The notes below the pieces were generated by a model. The model saw only the letters and a program-made list of their open reading frames with translations. It did not search any database and was not told the origin of the DNA. The position numbers and the translations under genes were made by a program. Of a stretch of 64,000 nucleotides of DNA, positions 56,093 to 64,000 are shown piece by piece. Position 1 is the stretch's first letter, and each line of letters opens with the position of its first letter. The stretch covers positions 58,138-122,137 of the forward strand of contig NZ_PNOT02000107.1 of assembly GCF_002879535.1 (NCBI RefSeq). Direction: 5' to 3'. This DNA is from Mesorhizobium intechi (GTDB lineage: Bacteria; Pseudomonadota; Alphaproteobacteria; Rhizobiales; Rhizobiaceae).

Positions 56093-58135
56093 GTGGGAGC
56101 AGGCGTGGAAACGCACGTGGAATCCGCACCATCGAGACTGGAGGGCGACAGGCCGATCCTGTCCTTGCGCCTGCTCGGACCGCTGGAAATCCTGCGCGAT
56201 GGCGTGCCCGTGGCGCTGCCGGCTTCGCGCAAGCTGCGCGCGCTCCTGGCCTATCTGGCGCTGGCGCCGCATGCCGTGGGCCGCGCCCGCCTGTGCGAGC
56301 TGCTGTGGGATGTGCCCAACGACCCCCGCGGCGAGTTGCGCTGGTGCCTGAGCAAGCTGCGCGCCGCCCTCGACACGCCGGACCGGCGCCGGGTCATCAC
56401 CCAGGGCGATATGGTCGCGCTCGATCTCGACGGATGCCGTGTCGACGCGCTGCAAATCGGTCGTGCCGCCGCGCAAGGGATCGGTACGCTCGACATCGAC
56501 CAATTGAAGGGGTTGGCAAAACAGTTCGACGGCGATCTGCTCGACGGACTGGAACTGGAGCGGAGTCCGCTTTTCGACAGCTGGCTGGTCGCCCAGCGCC
56601 GGCGTTTTCACGCGCACCACGCCGCGGTGCTGGAACGGCTCGTCGCGAGCCTGCCGGCGGAATGTGACGAGACGGTCGGACATCTCGATCGATGGGTAGA
56701 GCTGGCGCCGTTCGACGGGCGTGCGCATGCAGCGCTGCTGGCCGGTCTTGCCCGGCGCGGCGAGATCGGCGCGGCCGAGCAGCATCTGGCTTCAGCGGAG
56801 CGGCTTTTTCAGTCGGAAGGGCTGGATTTCGCCCCGCTTCGTCAGGCCTGGCGGGCGATCCGTGACCAGCGCGCCGCGCACCAGGCACCGCCGCCGGACC
56901 GCCTGTCCACCCTATCGCAATCGGTGGCCCCATCGGGCGATGCCGGCCCGGTCGAGCCCAGCCACGCTTCACTGGCGGTGATGCCGTTTGTCGACGAAAG
57001 CGGCGCACGCGGCGGGCTGGCCGACGGGTTCACCCACGACATCATCACCCGGCTTGCCAAGCTCAGGGATTTCTTCGTTATCGCACGCGGATCGGTGTTC
57101 GCACTGGCCGAGCAGGCCATCGCGCCCGAGGAGGCCGGCAGAAGGCTTGGCGTCGACTATGTCGCCAACGGCACGGTGCGCAGCCTGACAGGCCGCCTCA
57201 TCGTCAGCGTCGAGCTGGTCGAGGTGCGCACGGCGAGGATCGTCTGGGCCGAGACCTTCGAGCGCCGGCCCGACGACATTTTTGCCGTGCTCGACGATAT
57301 CGGCGACAGCATCGTGTCGTCGATCTCGGCCGAGATCGAAACGGTGGAACGCAACCGCGCCATGCTGAAGGCACCCAATTCGCTCAACGCGTGGGAAGCC
57401 TACCATCGCGGCCTATGGCACATGTACCGCTTCACCCAGGCCGAGAACGAGCAGGCGCGGCATTTCTTCGACAGGGCCCTGCAGCTCGACCCGACCTTTG
57501 CCCGCGCCTATGCCGGCCTGTCCTTCACCCACTGGCAGAATGCCTTCCAGCGCTGGGGCGACCGCGACCATGAAAGCGCGCTGGCCTACGAGAGCGCCGG
57601 CCATAGCCTGCTGGTCGACGACCACAATCCTGCCGCGCACTGGGCGATGGGCCGGGCGCTGTGGCTGCGCGGCGAGCATGACGGATCGCTCGCCGAACTG
57701 GAACGGGCCGTGGATCTCAGCCCGAATTTCGCGCTTGGCCATTACGCGCTGTCCTTCGTCCACTCGCAGTCGGGCGACCCGCGGGCGGCGATAAGCTCGT
57801 CCGACCATTCGCGGCATCTCAGCCCCTTCGACCCGCTGCTGTTCGGCATGCTGGGCTCGCGCGCCATGTCGCATGTCCGGCTCGGCCAGTTCGAGGAGGC
57901 GGCAGAGTGGGCGCTGAAGGCGGCGGCGCGGCCCAACGCCCATACCATCATCCTGGCGATCGCCGCGCACTGCCTGGCGCTGGCCGGCCGGCTCGACGAG
58001 GCGCGCGGCTTCGCCGCCGCCATCCGCAGGACATTGCCTGATTACCGCGCCGACGATTTCATCGGCACCTTCCGTTTCGACCCCGATGCCGAGGCGCTGT
58101 TCCGGCAAGGCGCAAGGCGCATCGGGCTCAGCTGA
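56093..58135 (+). CDS. SARP-type (BTAD) regulator with TolB-like and TPR domains
   Basis: A 680-residue protein. Residues about 20-110 are a SARP winged helix (LRLLGPLEILRDGVPVALPA, LCELLWDVPNDPRGELRWC), about 110-255 the bacterial activator domain, about 285-410 a TolB-like domain (LAVMPFVDESGARGGLADGF, FFVIARGSVFALAEQ), and the rest TPRs. The start is uncertain: GTG 56093 or GTG 56105. It is divergent from the cysteine synthase/decarboxylase operon and shares TolB-TPR architecture with the regulator at 51355, so the two may sense related signals. Confidence 0.85.
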   Translation: MGAGVETHVESAPSRLEGDRPILSLRLLGPLEILRDGVPVALPASRKLRALLAYLALAPHAVGRARLCELLWDVPNDPRGELRWCLSKLRAALDTPDRRRVITQGDMVALDLDGCRVDALQIGRAAAQGIGTLDIDQLKGLAKQFDGDLLDGLELERSPLFDSWLVAQRRRFHAHHAAVLERLVASLPAECDETVGHLDRWVELAPFDGRAHAALLAGLARRGEIGAAEQHLASAERLFQSEGLDFAPLRQAWRAIRDQRAAHQAPPPDRLSTLSQSVAPSGDAGPVEPSHASLAVMPFVDESGARGGLADGFTHDIITRLAKLRDFFVIARGSVFALAEQAIAPEEAGRRLGVDYVANGTVRSLTGRLIVSVELVEVRTARIVWAETFERRPDDIFAVLDDIGDSIVSSISAEIETVERNRAMLKAPNSLNAWEAYHRGLWHMYRFTQAENEQARHFFDRALQLDPTFARAYAGLSFTHWQNAFQRWGDRDHESALAYESAGHSLLVDDHNPAAHWAMGRALWLRGEHDGSLAELERAVDLSPNFALGHYALSFVHSQSGDPRAAISSSDHSRHLSPFDPLLFGMLGSRAMSHVRLGQFEEAAEWALKAAARPNAHTIILAIAAHCLALAGRLDEARGFAAAIRRTLPDYRADDFIGTFRFDPDAEALFRQGARRIGLS

Positions 58136-58230
58136 TTTCGCGCTTGGAATCCAGCGTTAACGAAGTCGGAAGGAGTTGCTTAACAGTTCGCCTCTATGTG
58201 ACCCCTCGGGGGGGCCATGGCAAAGTGAGT

Positions 58231-58413
58231 ATGATGAGCGACAGCCCCGACAAGCGCAGCAACGAATGGCGCGCCATTCTTCATGTACAGGCCCGCGTCG
58301 CCGTCCTGTTCGTTCCGGTCGTGGCCAGCCTGCTGCTCATAGCCGCGCTTGCCGGCAACGAACGCAGATCCGTTCCCGATGTCGACCGCACGGTCACCGG
58401 ATCGGTGCGATAG
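58231..58413 (+). CDS. Small single-pass membrane protein
   Basis: A 60-residue protein with one membrane helix (AVLFVPVVASLLLIAALAG) between a charged N-terminus (SPDKRSNEWR) and a short periplasmic or cytosolic tail. Tandem ATGs at 58231 and 58234 are candidate starts; a longer in-frame reading back to 58144 is less natural. No function is recognised. It could be a chance frame, but the helix and charge pattern are typical of a real gene. Confidence 0.55.
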   Translation: MMSDSPDKRSNEWRAILHVQARVAVLFVPVVASLLLIAALAGNERRSVPDVDRTVTGSVR

Positions 58414-58537
58414 CGGCACAACGGCCGGTCGCGAACGCCTGTTGGACGGCCGTGCATGGCGAGGGGCCGCCAGCCACCGTGCAGGGCACTCGGCGCGCGC
58501 TATTGGGCGCGTCATCCGTTGGCGCTAAGGTCATCCC

Positions 58538-58915
58538 ATGGCGACATTGAGCGAATGGGCCCGGGCGATCAAGCGCGACGCGCATGCGCTATACCTTGCC
58601 GCGCGCGATCCCCGAACGCCGTGGTATGCCAAGGCGCTTGCCCTGTGTGTGGCGGGCTACGCCTTGTCGCCAATCGACCTGATCCCCGACTTCATCCCAG
58701 TGGTTGGCTATCTCGACGATGCGATCCTGGTCCCCTTGGGCATCCTTGCCGTGGTCAAGGTGATACCGCCCGAGGTCATGGCAGAACACAGGGCGGCCGC
58801 CGCCCTCGCCGTCGACAGGCCGGTGAGCCGCAACGCGGCGCTGATCATCGCCTGCATCTGGGTCACTTCGGTGGCGCTGGCGGGATGGCTGGGCTATCGG
58901 TACTTCGCGGGCTGA
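58538..58915 (+). CDS. YkvA/DUF1232 family membrane protein
   Basis: A 125-residue protein. The family signature YALSPIDLIPDFIPVVGYLD lies at the centre of DUF1232, followed by a second hydrophobic helix at the C-terminus (AALIIACIWVTSVALAGWLG). YkvA-type proteins are small inner-membrane proteins with no assigned role. It is convergent with the PAP2 gene, 71 bp away. Confidence 0.92.
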   Translation: MATLSEWARAIKRDAHALYLAARDPRTPWYAKALALCVAGYALSPIDLIPDFIPVVGYLDDAILVPLGILAVVKVIPPEVMAEHRAAAALAVDRPVSRNAALIIACIWVTSVALAGWLGYRYFAG

Positions 58916-58986
58916 TCCTGAAGCCGCGTCCCGTGGTGCGGGAACAGCTCGATCGCCCTCCCGAACGCGCCTTGAGCAGCGCCCGG

Positions 58987-59529
58987 CTAAAGGATCTTGG
59001 TCACCAGATTGTCCAGCCGGGAGTTCTCGCGGTAAGCTAGTCGCACCACGACGGCACCCAGGACCCCGGCGATCGCCCCTCCGACAACGTCGGTCAGGTA
59101 GTGCGTCCCGATGTAGAGTCTCGACCAGCAGATCAGGAATGCCATGGCGAACAGCGCAATCGTACGGCGCGGCAGGCCTTGCATCGCAAAGGCGGCGAAA
59201 ATCGCGATGCTGGCGGTTGCGTGATCGGACGGGAACGACCAGTCGGCGCTGGGCGCTATCAACAGGTGCGTCACGCCGGCATCGTAGGGCCTTATCCGAT
59301 GCACGAACAGAAGAATGGCCTGATTGATCGCCAGCCCGAGCAAGAACGCCAGACCGGCCGACACGGCCGCGTGGCGAACGTGGTAGCGGTCCACCTTCGC
59401 CCACCATTGCAAGACCACGGCCAGCACCATGAGAGGAACGCCGATTTGTGAGACGCCGATCATCGATTTATCGAGAAAAGGGCTGACACCGGCCGCGGCA
59501 TTGATCCAGTGTGTTAAAGCTGCATCCAT
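58987..59529 (-). CDS. PAP2-family phosphatase
   Basis: A 180-residue membrane phosphatase with about five helices. The three active-site motifs are present: HRIRPYD (R-P), PSDHATAS (P-S-x-H, catalytic His) and SRLYIGTHYLTDVVGG (S-R-x5-H-x3-D). It may dephosphorylate undecaprenyl diphosphate, phosphatidic acid or another lipid phosphate. Its start overlaps the upstream region of the divergent DUF2127 gene, leaving at most 38 bp of shared promoter. Confidence 0.92.
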   Translation of the reverse strand: MDAALTHWINAAAGVSPFLDKSMIGVSQIGVPLMVLAVVLQWWAKVDRYHVRHAAVSAGLAFLLGLAINQAILLFVHRIRPYDAGVTHLLIAPSADWSFPSDHATASIAIFAAFAMQGLPRRTIALFAMAFLICWSRLYIGTHYLTDVVGGAIAGVLGAVVVRLAYRENSRLDNLVTKIL

Positions 59530-59567
59530 TTGGCGTGGGTTTCCGTGGCTGGCTGCGAGGTGGGTTG

Positions 59568-60050
59568 TTGAAGCCTGTCGATGAACACCGCATCCATCAG
59601 ATCTTCGAAGTCAGCGTATGGCTGAAGGGCGCGCATGCCCTGATCGAATGCGTCGGCGGGCTTCTGCTCTATGTCGTCACGACCGATACCATCGCCTCCT
59701 GGGTGAACGCACTCACCGCGGAAGAACTGATCGAAGATCCGAACGACTTCATAGCTGGGCATCTGTCGCAGATGGCAAGTCATTTTTCGATCGCCAGCAA
59801 AGAGTTCTACGCCTTCTACCTGCTCAGCCACGGCCTGATAAAGCTTGCCCTGGTTGTCGGGCTTTTACGAGGCAAGCTCTGGTCTTACCCGGCCTCGCTC
59901 GCGGCTTTGGGCCTGTTCGTGATCTATCAAGTCTACCGCTACTCATACACCCATTCACCCGGCCTGCTGGTCCTGACCGTCTTCGATGCCGTCGTCATGG
60001 TGTTGATCTGGCATGAGTGGAGGATCGTGCGACAGCACAAGCCGGCATGA
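59568..60050 (+). CDS. DUF2127 membrane protein
   Basis: A 160-residue protein with about four helices. HQIFEVSVWLKGAHALIECV, the central FYAFYLLSHGLIKLALVVGL and YQVYRYSYTHSPGLLVLTVF fit DUF2127. The start is uncertain: a TTG at 59568 after GAGGTG gives the usual K-P-V-D-E-H-R N-terminus; the frame extends to a GTG at 59511 that would overlap the PAP2 gene. No function is known. Confidence 0.85.
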   Translation: MKPVDEHRIHQIFEVSVWLKGAHALIECVGGLLLYVVTTDTIASWVNALTAEELIEDPNDFIAGHLSQMASHFSIASKEFYAFYLLSHGLIKLALVVGLLRGKLWSYPASLAALGLFVIYQVYRYSYTHSPGLLVLTVFDAVVMVLIWHEWRIVRQHKPA

Positions 60051-60234
60051 CGGTTGATTTGCCGGCCTTGCCCTTGTCCCTGTTTCCTGAATGCCGGCAC
60101 AAGGGGCCGACGGATCGACGGTAAACGCTGCCGCGGCCGGGCTGCGAACGCCTGGCCGCAAGACATGCCCGTTTTGCGAGCGGAACCCCGTGCCGCGTCG
60201 AACATTGTCTTCCAGGACAGCCCTGGAGGACATC

Positions 60235-60408
60235 ATGACCCGAGCCTTCGACGTCAACGACAACACCGAGCAAAATCCCGAGCGCCCGCGGCAACCGCAG
60301 ACCGGCGACCGCCTCAAGAAAAAGAAGGTCGAGGGAAAGGCCTTCCAGGTGAATGACAACAGCGTCGACAATCCGGCACCCGCGCCGGTGACACCAAAGC
60401 GTGACTGA
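60235..60408 (+). CDS. Small hydrophilic protein with internal repeat
   Basis: A 57-residue polar protein that follows GGAGG five bases before its ATG. It contains two copies of a motif, AFDVNDNTEQNPERP and AFQVNDNSVDNPAPAP, separated by a lysine-rich linker (RLKKKKVEGK). There is no signal peptide or membrane helix, and it is probably intrinsically disordered. A strong terminator follows. The frame can be read further upstream to 60091, but coding character is absent there. The function is unknown. Confidence 0.7.
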   Translation: MTRAFDVNDNTEQNPERPRQPQTGDRLKKKKVEGKAFQVNDNSVDNPAPAPVTPKRD

Positions 60409-60437
60409 TGCGGGATCGGCCCTGTCAGGTGAAAAAG

Positions 60438-60460
60438 GCCCGGACAACCGGGCTTTTTTT
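60438..60460 (+). terminator. Rho-independent terminator after the small repeat protein
   Basis: GCCCGG-ACAA-CCGGGC followed by seven Ts, 29 bp after the stop codon. Confidence 0.9.
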
Positions 60461-60494
60461 CACGCCTCGCAAACTTGGCCGCGTGCGCGGCGCC

Positions 60495-60803
60495 TCAATA
60501 GAAGCGCGGGATCGGACCGTTCTGCGGCGTCGTGCGGTCGCCCAGGTCGAGAAAGACCTCGTCGACATAGCACCAGCCCCAGCCTTCCGGCGGATCATAC
60601 CCCTCGATGACCGGATGGCTGGTGGCGTGGAAATGTTTGGTGGCGTGGCGGTTGGGCGAGTCGTCGCAGCAGCCGACATGGCCGCAGGTGCGGCATAGCC
60701 GCAGATGCACCCACCACGAGCCGCTCTTGAGGCATTCCTCACAGCCGAGCGCGCTCGGCGTCACATCCTTGATCCCGGCCGCATGCCTGCATTCGTCCGC
60801 CAT
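60495..60803 (-). CDS. UBP-type zinc finger protein
   Basis: A 102-residue protein that consists of a ubiquitin-hydrolase-type zinc finger: CEECLKSGSWWVHLRLCRTC, GHVGCCDDSPNRHATKHF, ATSHPVIEGY and the closing WCYVDEVFLDL. Bacteria lack ubiquitin, so the ligand is something else. AGGAGAG precedes the ATG at 60803. It lies 70 bp after the cNMP/flavoprotein gene on the same strand; such zinc fingers are found fused or adjacent to thioredoxin-reductase-like proteins in other bacteria. Confidence 0.92.
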   Translation of the reverse strand: MADECRHAAGIKDVTPSALGCEECLKSGSWWVHLRLCRTCGHVGCCDDSPNRHATKHFHATSHPVIEGYDPPEGWGWCYVDEVFLDLGDRTTPQNGPIPRFY

Positions 60804-60831
60804 CACTCTCTCCTGAACAATCTCTTCGTTG

Positions 60832-60881
60832 AAGCATGGTCTTTCTCCGAAAACCGGTTCCCGCTTTTCGGGATCATGCTT
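60832..60881. repeat. RIME-like palindrome at the 3' end of the flavoprotein gene
   Basis: AAGCATGGTC...CCGAAAACCGG...CGCTTTTCGG...GATCATGCTT, the typical rhizobial mosaic palindrome. The stop codon TGA (60874-60876) and the last two codons of the flavoprotein gene lie inside it. Confidence 0.78.
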
Positions 60882-62556
60882 TGAGGCGTGACGGCGGGGC
60901 GCCGTCTCGCGCAAGATAGGCATGCACGGCGGCGACCACCTGGGCACCCTCGCCGACCGCGGCCGCGACGCGCTTGACCGAGCCGCAGCGCACGTCGCCA
61001 ATGGCAAACACCCCGCCGCGGCTGGTCTCCATCAGGCCATGCTCCGCTCCGAGCTCGGACCCGGTGCGGATGAAGCCCTTGGCGTCGAGCGCCACATTGC
61101 ATTGCGCCAGCCAGTCGGTGTTCGGGTCGGCGCCGATGAACAGGAAGAGGTGGCTGATCGGGCGCGTCGTCGCTTCGCCGCTGACGCGGTTGCGCCAGCG
61201 GACGGTGGCAAGATTGCCTTCCTCGCCCTCCAGCTCCTCGATTTCGGTCTCGGTCAGCACCTCGATGTTCGGCTGCGCCTTGATGCGCTCGACCAGGTAG
61301 CGCGACATCGAGGCATCGAGGCTGCCACCGCGCGCCAGCAGCGCCACCTTGCGCGCATGGCTGGCCAGATAGACCGCAGCCTGCCCGGCCGAATTGCCGG
61401 CGCCGACCAGCGCCACCTCCTGCCCGGCGCAAAGCCGCCCTTCGATCGGCGAGGCCCAATAATGCACGGACGTTCCCTCGAACCGCGACAGATTGGCGAC
61501 ATCGAGCCGCCGGTAGCGCGCGCCGCTGGCGATCACCACGCTGCGCGTGCGCACCGTTTCGCCATCGCCGACATCGAGCAGGTAGCGGGCGCCCGAATTG
61601 TCGGTCGCCGCGCTCAACAGCTTCGCCTCGTCCGGGATCACCATTTCGACGCCGAATTTCTGCGCCTGGTTATAGGCGCGCGCCATCAGCGCCATGCCGG
61701 TGATGCCGGTGGGGAAGCCGAGATAGTTCTCGATGCGCGAGGAGGCGCCGGCCTGCCCGCCGAAGGCCCGGCAATCGAGCACGATGGTCGACAGCCCTTC
61801 GGAGGCCGCATAGACGGCCGCCGCCAGCCCCGCCGGCCCGGCGCCGACAATGGCAACGTCATACAGCGTATCGGCGTCGATCGGCCTGAGCAGGCCGATG
61901 CAGCGGGCGAGGTCCTTCTCGCCGGGATTCATCAGCAGCCTGCCGTTCGGGCACAACACGACCGGCAGATGGTGGGGGTCGACGTCGAAGCGCTCGACCA
62001 GCGTTATGGCGCAGGGGTCACCGCCGGAATCGAGCACGCGGTGCGGCTGGCCGCTGCGAGCCAGGAAGCCCTGCAACCGCAGCACGTCCGCATTGCCGAG
62101 CGGTCCGATGATGATCGGCCCGCTGGTGGCGCTTTCCAGCAGCCCGACACGGCGCAGGATCAGCGCCCGCATGATGCGTTCGCCGAGATTGGCCTCCTGC
62201 ACCATCAGGTCGCGCACCCGCCGCGAGGGGATGACGAAGGCCTCGACCGGCTCGGCGGCCTCGGCATTGACCAGCGACGGCCGGGCGGAAAGCTGCGCCA
62301 ATTCGCCGACGAAGCTGCCCGGGCCGTGGCTGACGATCGTCTCGCGCCGGCCAAGACCGTCCTGGGTGATGTCGACCTTGCCCGACAGCACCACGATCAG
62401 ACCCGGCGCGACATCGCCAGCCCTGATGATGTGCTCGCCGGCCGCATAGGCGCTGGCCTCGCCGAAACGGCGCATATGGTCGATGTCGGCCTCGCTTAGC
62501 GTGGGAAACGCCTGGTCGCGACGGGCGCCGAAGATCGCGGTGCTGGATTGGGACAT
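60874..62556 (-). CDS. Cyclic-nucleotide-binding, thioredoxin-reductase-like flavoprotein
   Basis: A 560-residue protein. Residues about 20-130 are a cNMP-binding domain (IVVLSGKVDITQDGLGR, GPGSFVGELAQLSARPS). About 145-225 is a small glutaredoxin-like domain (LPVVLCPNGRLLMNPG). From 232 there is an FAD domain (VAIVGAGPAGLAAAVYAASE, FGGQAGASSRIENYLGFP) and an NADPH domain (VALVGAGNSAGQAAVYLA), closing with GVFAIGDVR. The position of the usual CxxC in thioredoxin reductase reads GTSVHYWASPIEGRLC, so no redox-active pair is visible. Start ATG 62556. Confidence 0.92.
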   Translation of the reverse strand: MSQSSTAIFGARRDQAFPTLSEADIDHMRRFGEASAYAAGEHIIRAGDVAPGLIVVLSGKVDITQDGLGRRETIVSHGPGSFVGELAQLSARPSLVNAEAAEPVEAFVIPSRRVRDLMVQEANLGERIMRALILRRVGLLESATSGPIIIGPLGNADVLRLQGFLARSGQPHRVLDSGGDPCAITLVERFDVDPHHLPVVLCPNGRLLMNPGEKDLARCIGLLRPIDADTLYDVAIVGAGPAGLAAAVYAASEGLSTIVLDCRAFGGQAGASSRIENYLGFPTGITGMALMARAYNQAQKFGVEMVIPDEAKLLSAATDNSGARYLLDVGDGETVRTRSVVIASGARYRRLDVANLSRFEGTSVHYWASPIEGRLCAGQEVALVGAGNSAGQAAVYLASHARKVALLARGGSLDASMSRYLVERIKAQPNIEVLTETEIEELEGEEGNLATVRWRNRVSGEATTRPISHLFLFIGADPNTDWLAQCNVALDAKGFIRTGSELGAEHGLMETSRGGVFAIGDVRCGSVKRVAAAVGEGAQVVAAVHAYLARDGAPPSRLKA

Positions 62557-62801
62557 GGTCGCAAGCGTAGCGAAGCCGAGGCCCGGTTTGAAGTGGTTTG
62601 TTCGGCGCCTAGCCGCGAGGGCAGGTTTGGCTGGGGGCGGCCGTCGCACCGTTCGTCTCGAGATGACGACCGGAGATCCAGGATCGTTGCTGCCGACGGT
62701 GTTGGCGTCTGACAGCCAATTGTCAGCTGTGTCGTGAGACATTGTTTGCCAATAGCCGCGACGCCGATTCGCCGGCACGGAATTCAAGATGGAACGAGCC
62801 C

Positions 62802-63629
62802 ATGAAACAGATAGCCCTGTCACTTTTCGTAATCGCGTCTTCGGGCGCCTATGTATGGGACCAGGCAGGCAAGGCTCCTGCCGGCGACATGATCGACACG
62901 GCGGGCTCCGCCAATGCCGCCGAGGACAGTGTGTTGCAGCCCCCCGCTCCGGCCAGCCCCGTTCGCACTGATCCCACGCCAGCGCCTGCGCCATCGCCCG
63001 GGATCCGCCAGCAGAATGTGCGGCTCGATCCGGTGGCGACCACGCCGACATCGGTCGGCGGCGAAACCACCGCCGCGATCTCCGCGCCCGCCCCGAAGCA
63101 GCAGGCGACAAAGCCGCCGCTCCCGGCCAGCCCTGCGCGGCTTTCTCAAGCACCCATACCCAACGAACAGGCGCCGGCTCCAACTGTCCCAGATGCCGCG
63201 GCGCGGACAGCATCCTTCACCATAACCCCGGCCGTCTATATCCCCGTTCCCCAGCCGAGGCCGGACTATCCGCAAGCACCCGCCCGCGTCTTCAAGGCCG
63301 CTATGAAGCTGGCTGTGAGCCCCGGCACCAAGCCGGCGAGGCGCGGCTTTGCCGACGGTACCTACACCGGTCCTGCCGCCGATGCCTATTACGGCCTCAT
63401 CCAGATTCAGGCTTCCATCCAAGGCGGCCGCCTCACGGCGCTCAAGGTGCTGAAATACCCGAATGACCGCCGCACCTCGATCAGCATCAACAGGCAGGCG
63501 CTGCCGATGCTGCGTGACGAGGCGATCAGTGCGCAGAGCGCCAATGTCGATATCATTTCGGGCGCTACGCTGACCAGCAGGGCCTTCATCCAGTCGCTTG
63601 GCGGCGCATTGAAAAAAGCAGCGTCCTGA
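62802..63629 (+). CDS. Membrane-anchored FMN-binding protein
   Basis: A 275-residue protein. An N-terminal hydrophobic segment (QIALSLFVIASSGAYVW) may be a signal or anchor; a Pro/Ala-rich linker of about 130 residues follows; the C-terminal domain (about 180-275) is an FMN_bind domain with FADGTYTGPAADAYYGLIQI and the flavinylation motif SGATLTS at 253-259 (Thr 256 expected to carry FMN). The partner transferase ApbE is encoded 3 bp downstream. Probably a periplasmic electron-transfer module; its donor and acceptor are not in the window. Confidence 0.9.
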   Translation: MKQIALSLFVIASSGAYVWDQAGKAPAGDMIDTAGSANAAEDSVLQPPAPASPVRTDPTPAPAPSPGIRQQNVRLDPVATTPTSVGGETTAAISAPAPKQQATKPPLPASPARLSQAPIPNEQAPAPTVPDAAARTASFTITPAVYIPVPQPRPDYPQAPARVFKAAMKLAVSPGTKPARRGFADGTYTGPAADAYYGLIQIQASIQGGRLTALKVLKYPNDRRTSISINRQALPMLRDEAISAQSANVDIISGATLTSRAFIQSLGGALKKAAS

Positions 63630-63632
63630 TCC

Positions 63633-64000
63633 ATGCGCGATACGAGGATCTTGATGGGCATGCCCATCACCGTCGACATCGCCGGTGCCTCGGGCGCGAC
63701 ACTTGTCGACGCGGTCTTCGATTATTTCGAGCACGTCGACCGGTGCTTCAGCACCTACAGGACCGACAGCGAGATTTCGGCCATCAACCGGGGCGATCTT
63801 CCGATCCGCGACTGGAGCGCCGAAATGATGGAAGTGATGGCGCTTGCGACACAGACGAAAAACCAGACGGACGGATATTTCGACATCCGCAAGCCCGACG
63901 GATCGCTGGACCCGTCCGGCATCGTCAAGGGCTGGGCCATCCGCAACGCCGCAGGAATCGTTCGCCGGGCCGGCGCCGACGATTTCTTCATCGAGGCGGG
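63633..64000 (+). CDS. apbE: FAD:protein FMN transferase (partial)
   Basis: The first 122 residues of ApbE; the gene continues past the right edge. TRILMGMPITVDIAG, EHVDRCFSTYRTDSEISAIN and DPSGIVKGWAIRNA (the conserved P-S-G-x-x-K-G) are the family motifs for FAD and magnesium. The enzyme attaches FMN through a phosphoester to a Thr of its target. It is 3 bp after the FMN_bind gene, so the target is presumably that protein. Confidence 0.93.
   Translation, partial: MRDTRILMGMPITVDIAGASGATLVDAVFDYFEHVDRCFSTYRTDSEISAINRGDLPIRDWSAEMMEVMALATQTKNQTDGYFDIRKPDGSLDPSGIVKGWAIRNAAGIVRRAGADDFFIEA

Overview
The window looks like chromosomal sequence from an alphaproteobacterium of the order Rhizobiales, most likely Mesorhizobium or a close relative. 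This is judged from the high GC content, the NAG/BclA/PmtA/MatB-type genes, the dense 4-nt overlapping operons and the mosaic rhizobial palindromes between genes. It is an inference from family content. No rRNA, tRNA, CRISPR array, transposase or phage gene was seen. 58 protein genes and one gene remnant are listed; the first and last genes are cut by the window edges.

1-10.6 kb is an amino-sugar block. On the minus strand, murQ is followed by a sugar ABC importer (binding protein and two permeases), a DUF4304-like gene and a Gfo/Idh/MocA oxidoreductase. Divergent from murQ runs a tightly overlapping plus-strand operon: BadF-type GlcNAc kinase, GntR regulator, SIS-domain aminosugar isomerase/deaminase, nagA and an FAD oxidoreductase. 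The divergent promoter carries two TGGTATT direct-repeat pairs. 10.7-16.2 kb holds a BacA/BclA-like ABC exporter, matB with a GntR/FCD regulator, and rpe.

16.4-22.2 kb is a two-gene operon for large secreted proteins, followed by a strong terminator. One is an NHL/propeller-like protein. The other has DUF11-type repeats and a 108-bp tandem array of cysteine-rich units. The two share a C-terminal/N-terminal cysteine domain. This is the least explained part of the window. 22.7-26 kb is dnaK-dnaJ. 26-31 kb holds pmtA, an FMN reductase, pyrF, DUF1330, a GntR/cupin pair and an ATP-grasp protein.

31.4-34.6 kb is a four-gene overlapping galactose-type (De Ley-Doudoroff-like) operon: SDR dehydrogenase, KDGal kinase, KDPGal aldolase and SMP-30 lactonase. 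It is followed by a GGDEF/EAL protein, a GT2-GtrA-GT-C membrane glycosylation cluster, gshB and comM. A TetR-plus-membrane-protein cassette sits between intact comM and a second, diverged fragment of the comM 3' end. glcB and a hydantoinase A gene come next.

49-58 kb holds a cupredoxin, a double-CDGSH protein, two paralogous small secreted cysteine-rich proteins flanking a winged-helix/TolB/TPR regulator, a PLP decarboxylase with a cysteine synthase, and a divergent SARP-type/TolB/TPR regulator. 58-64 kb has small membrane proteins, a UBP zinc-finger protein beside a cNMP-binding thioredoxin-reductase-like flavoprotein that lacks the CxxC, and an FMN-binding protein with its ApbE flavin transferase.
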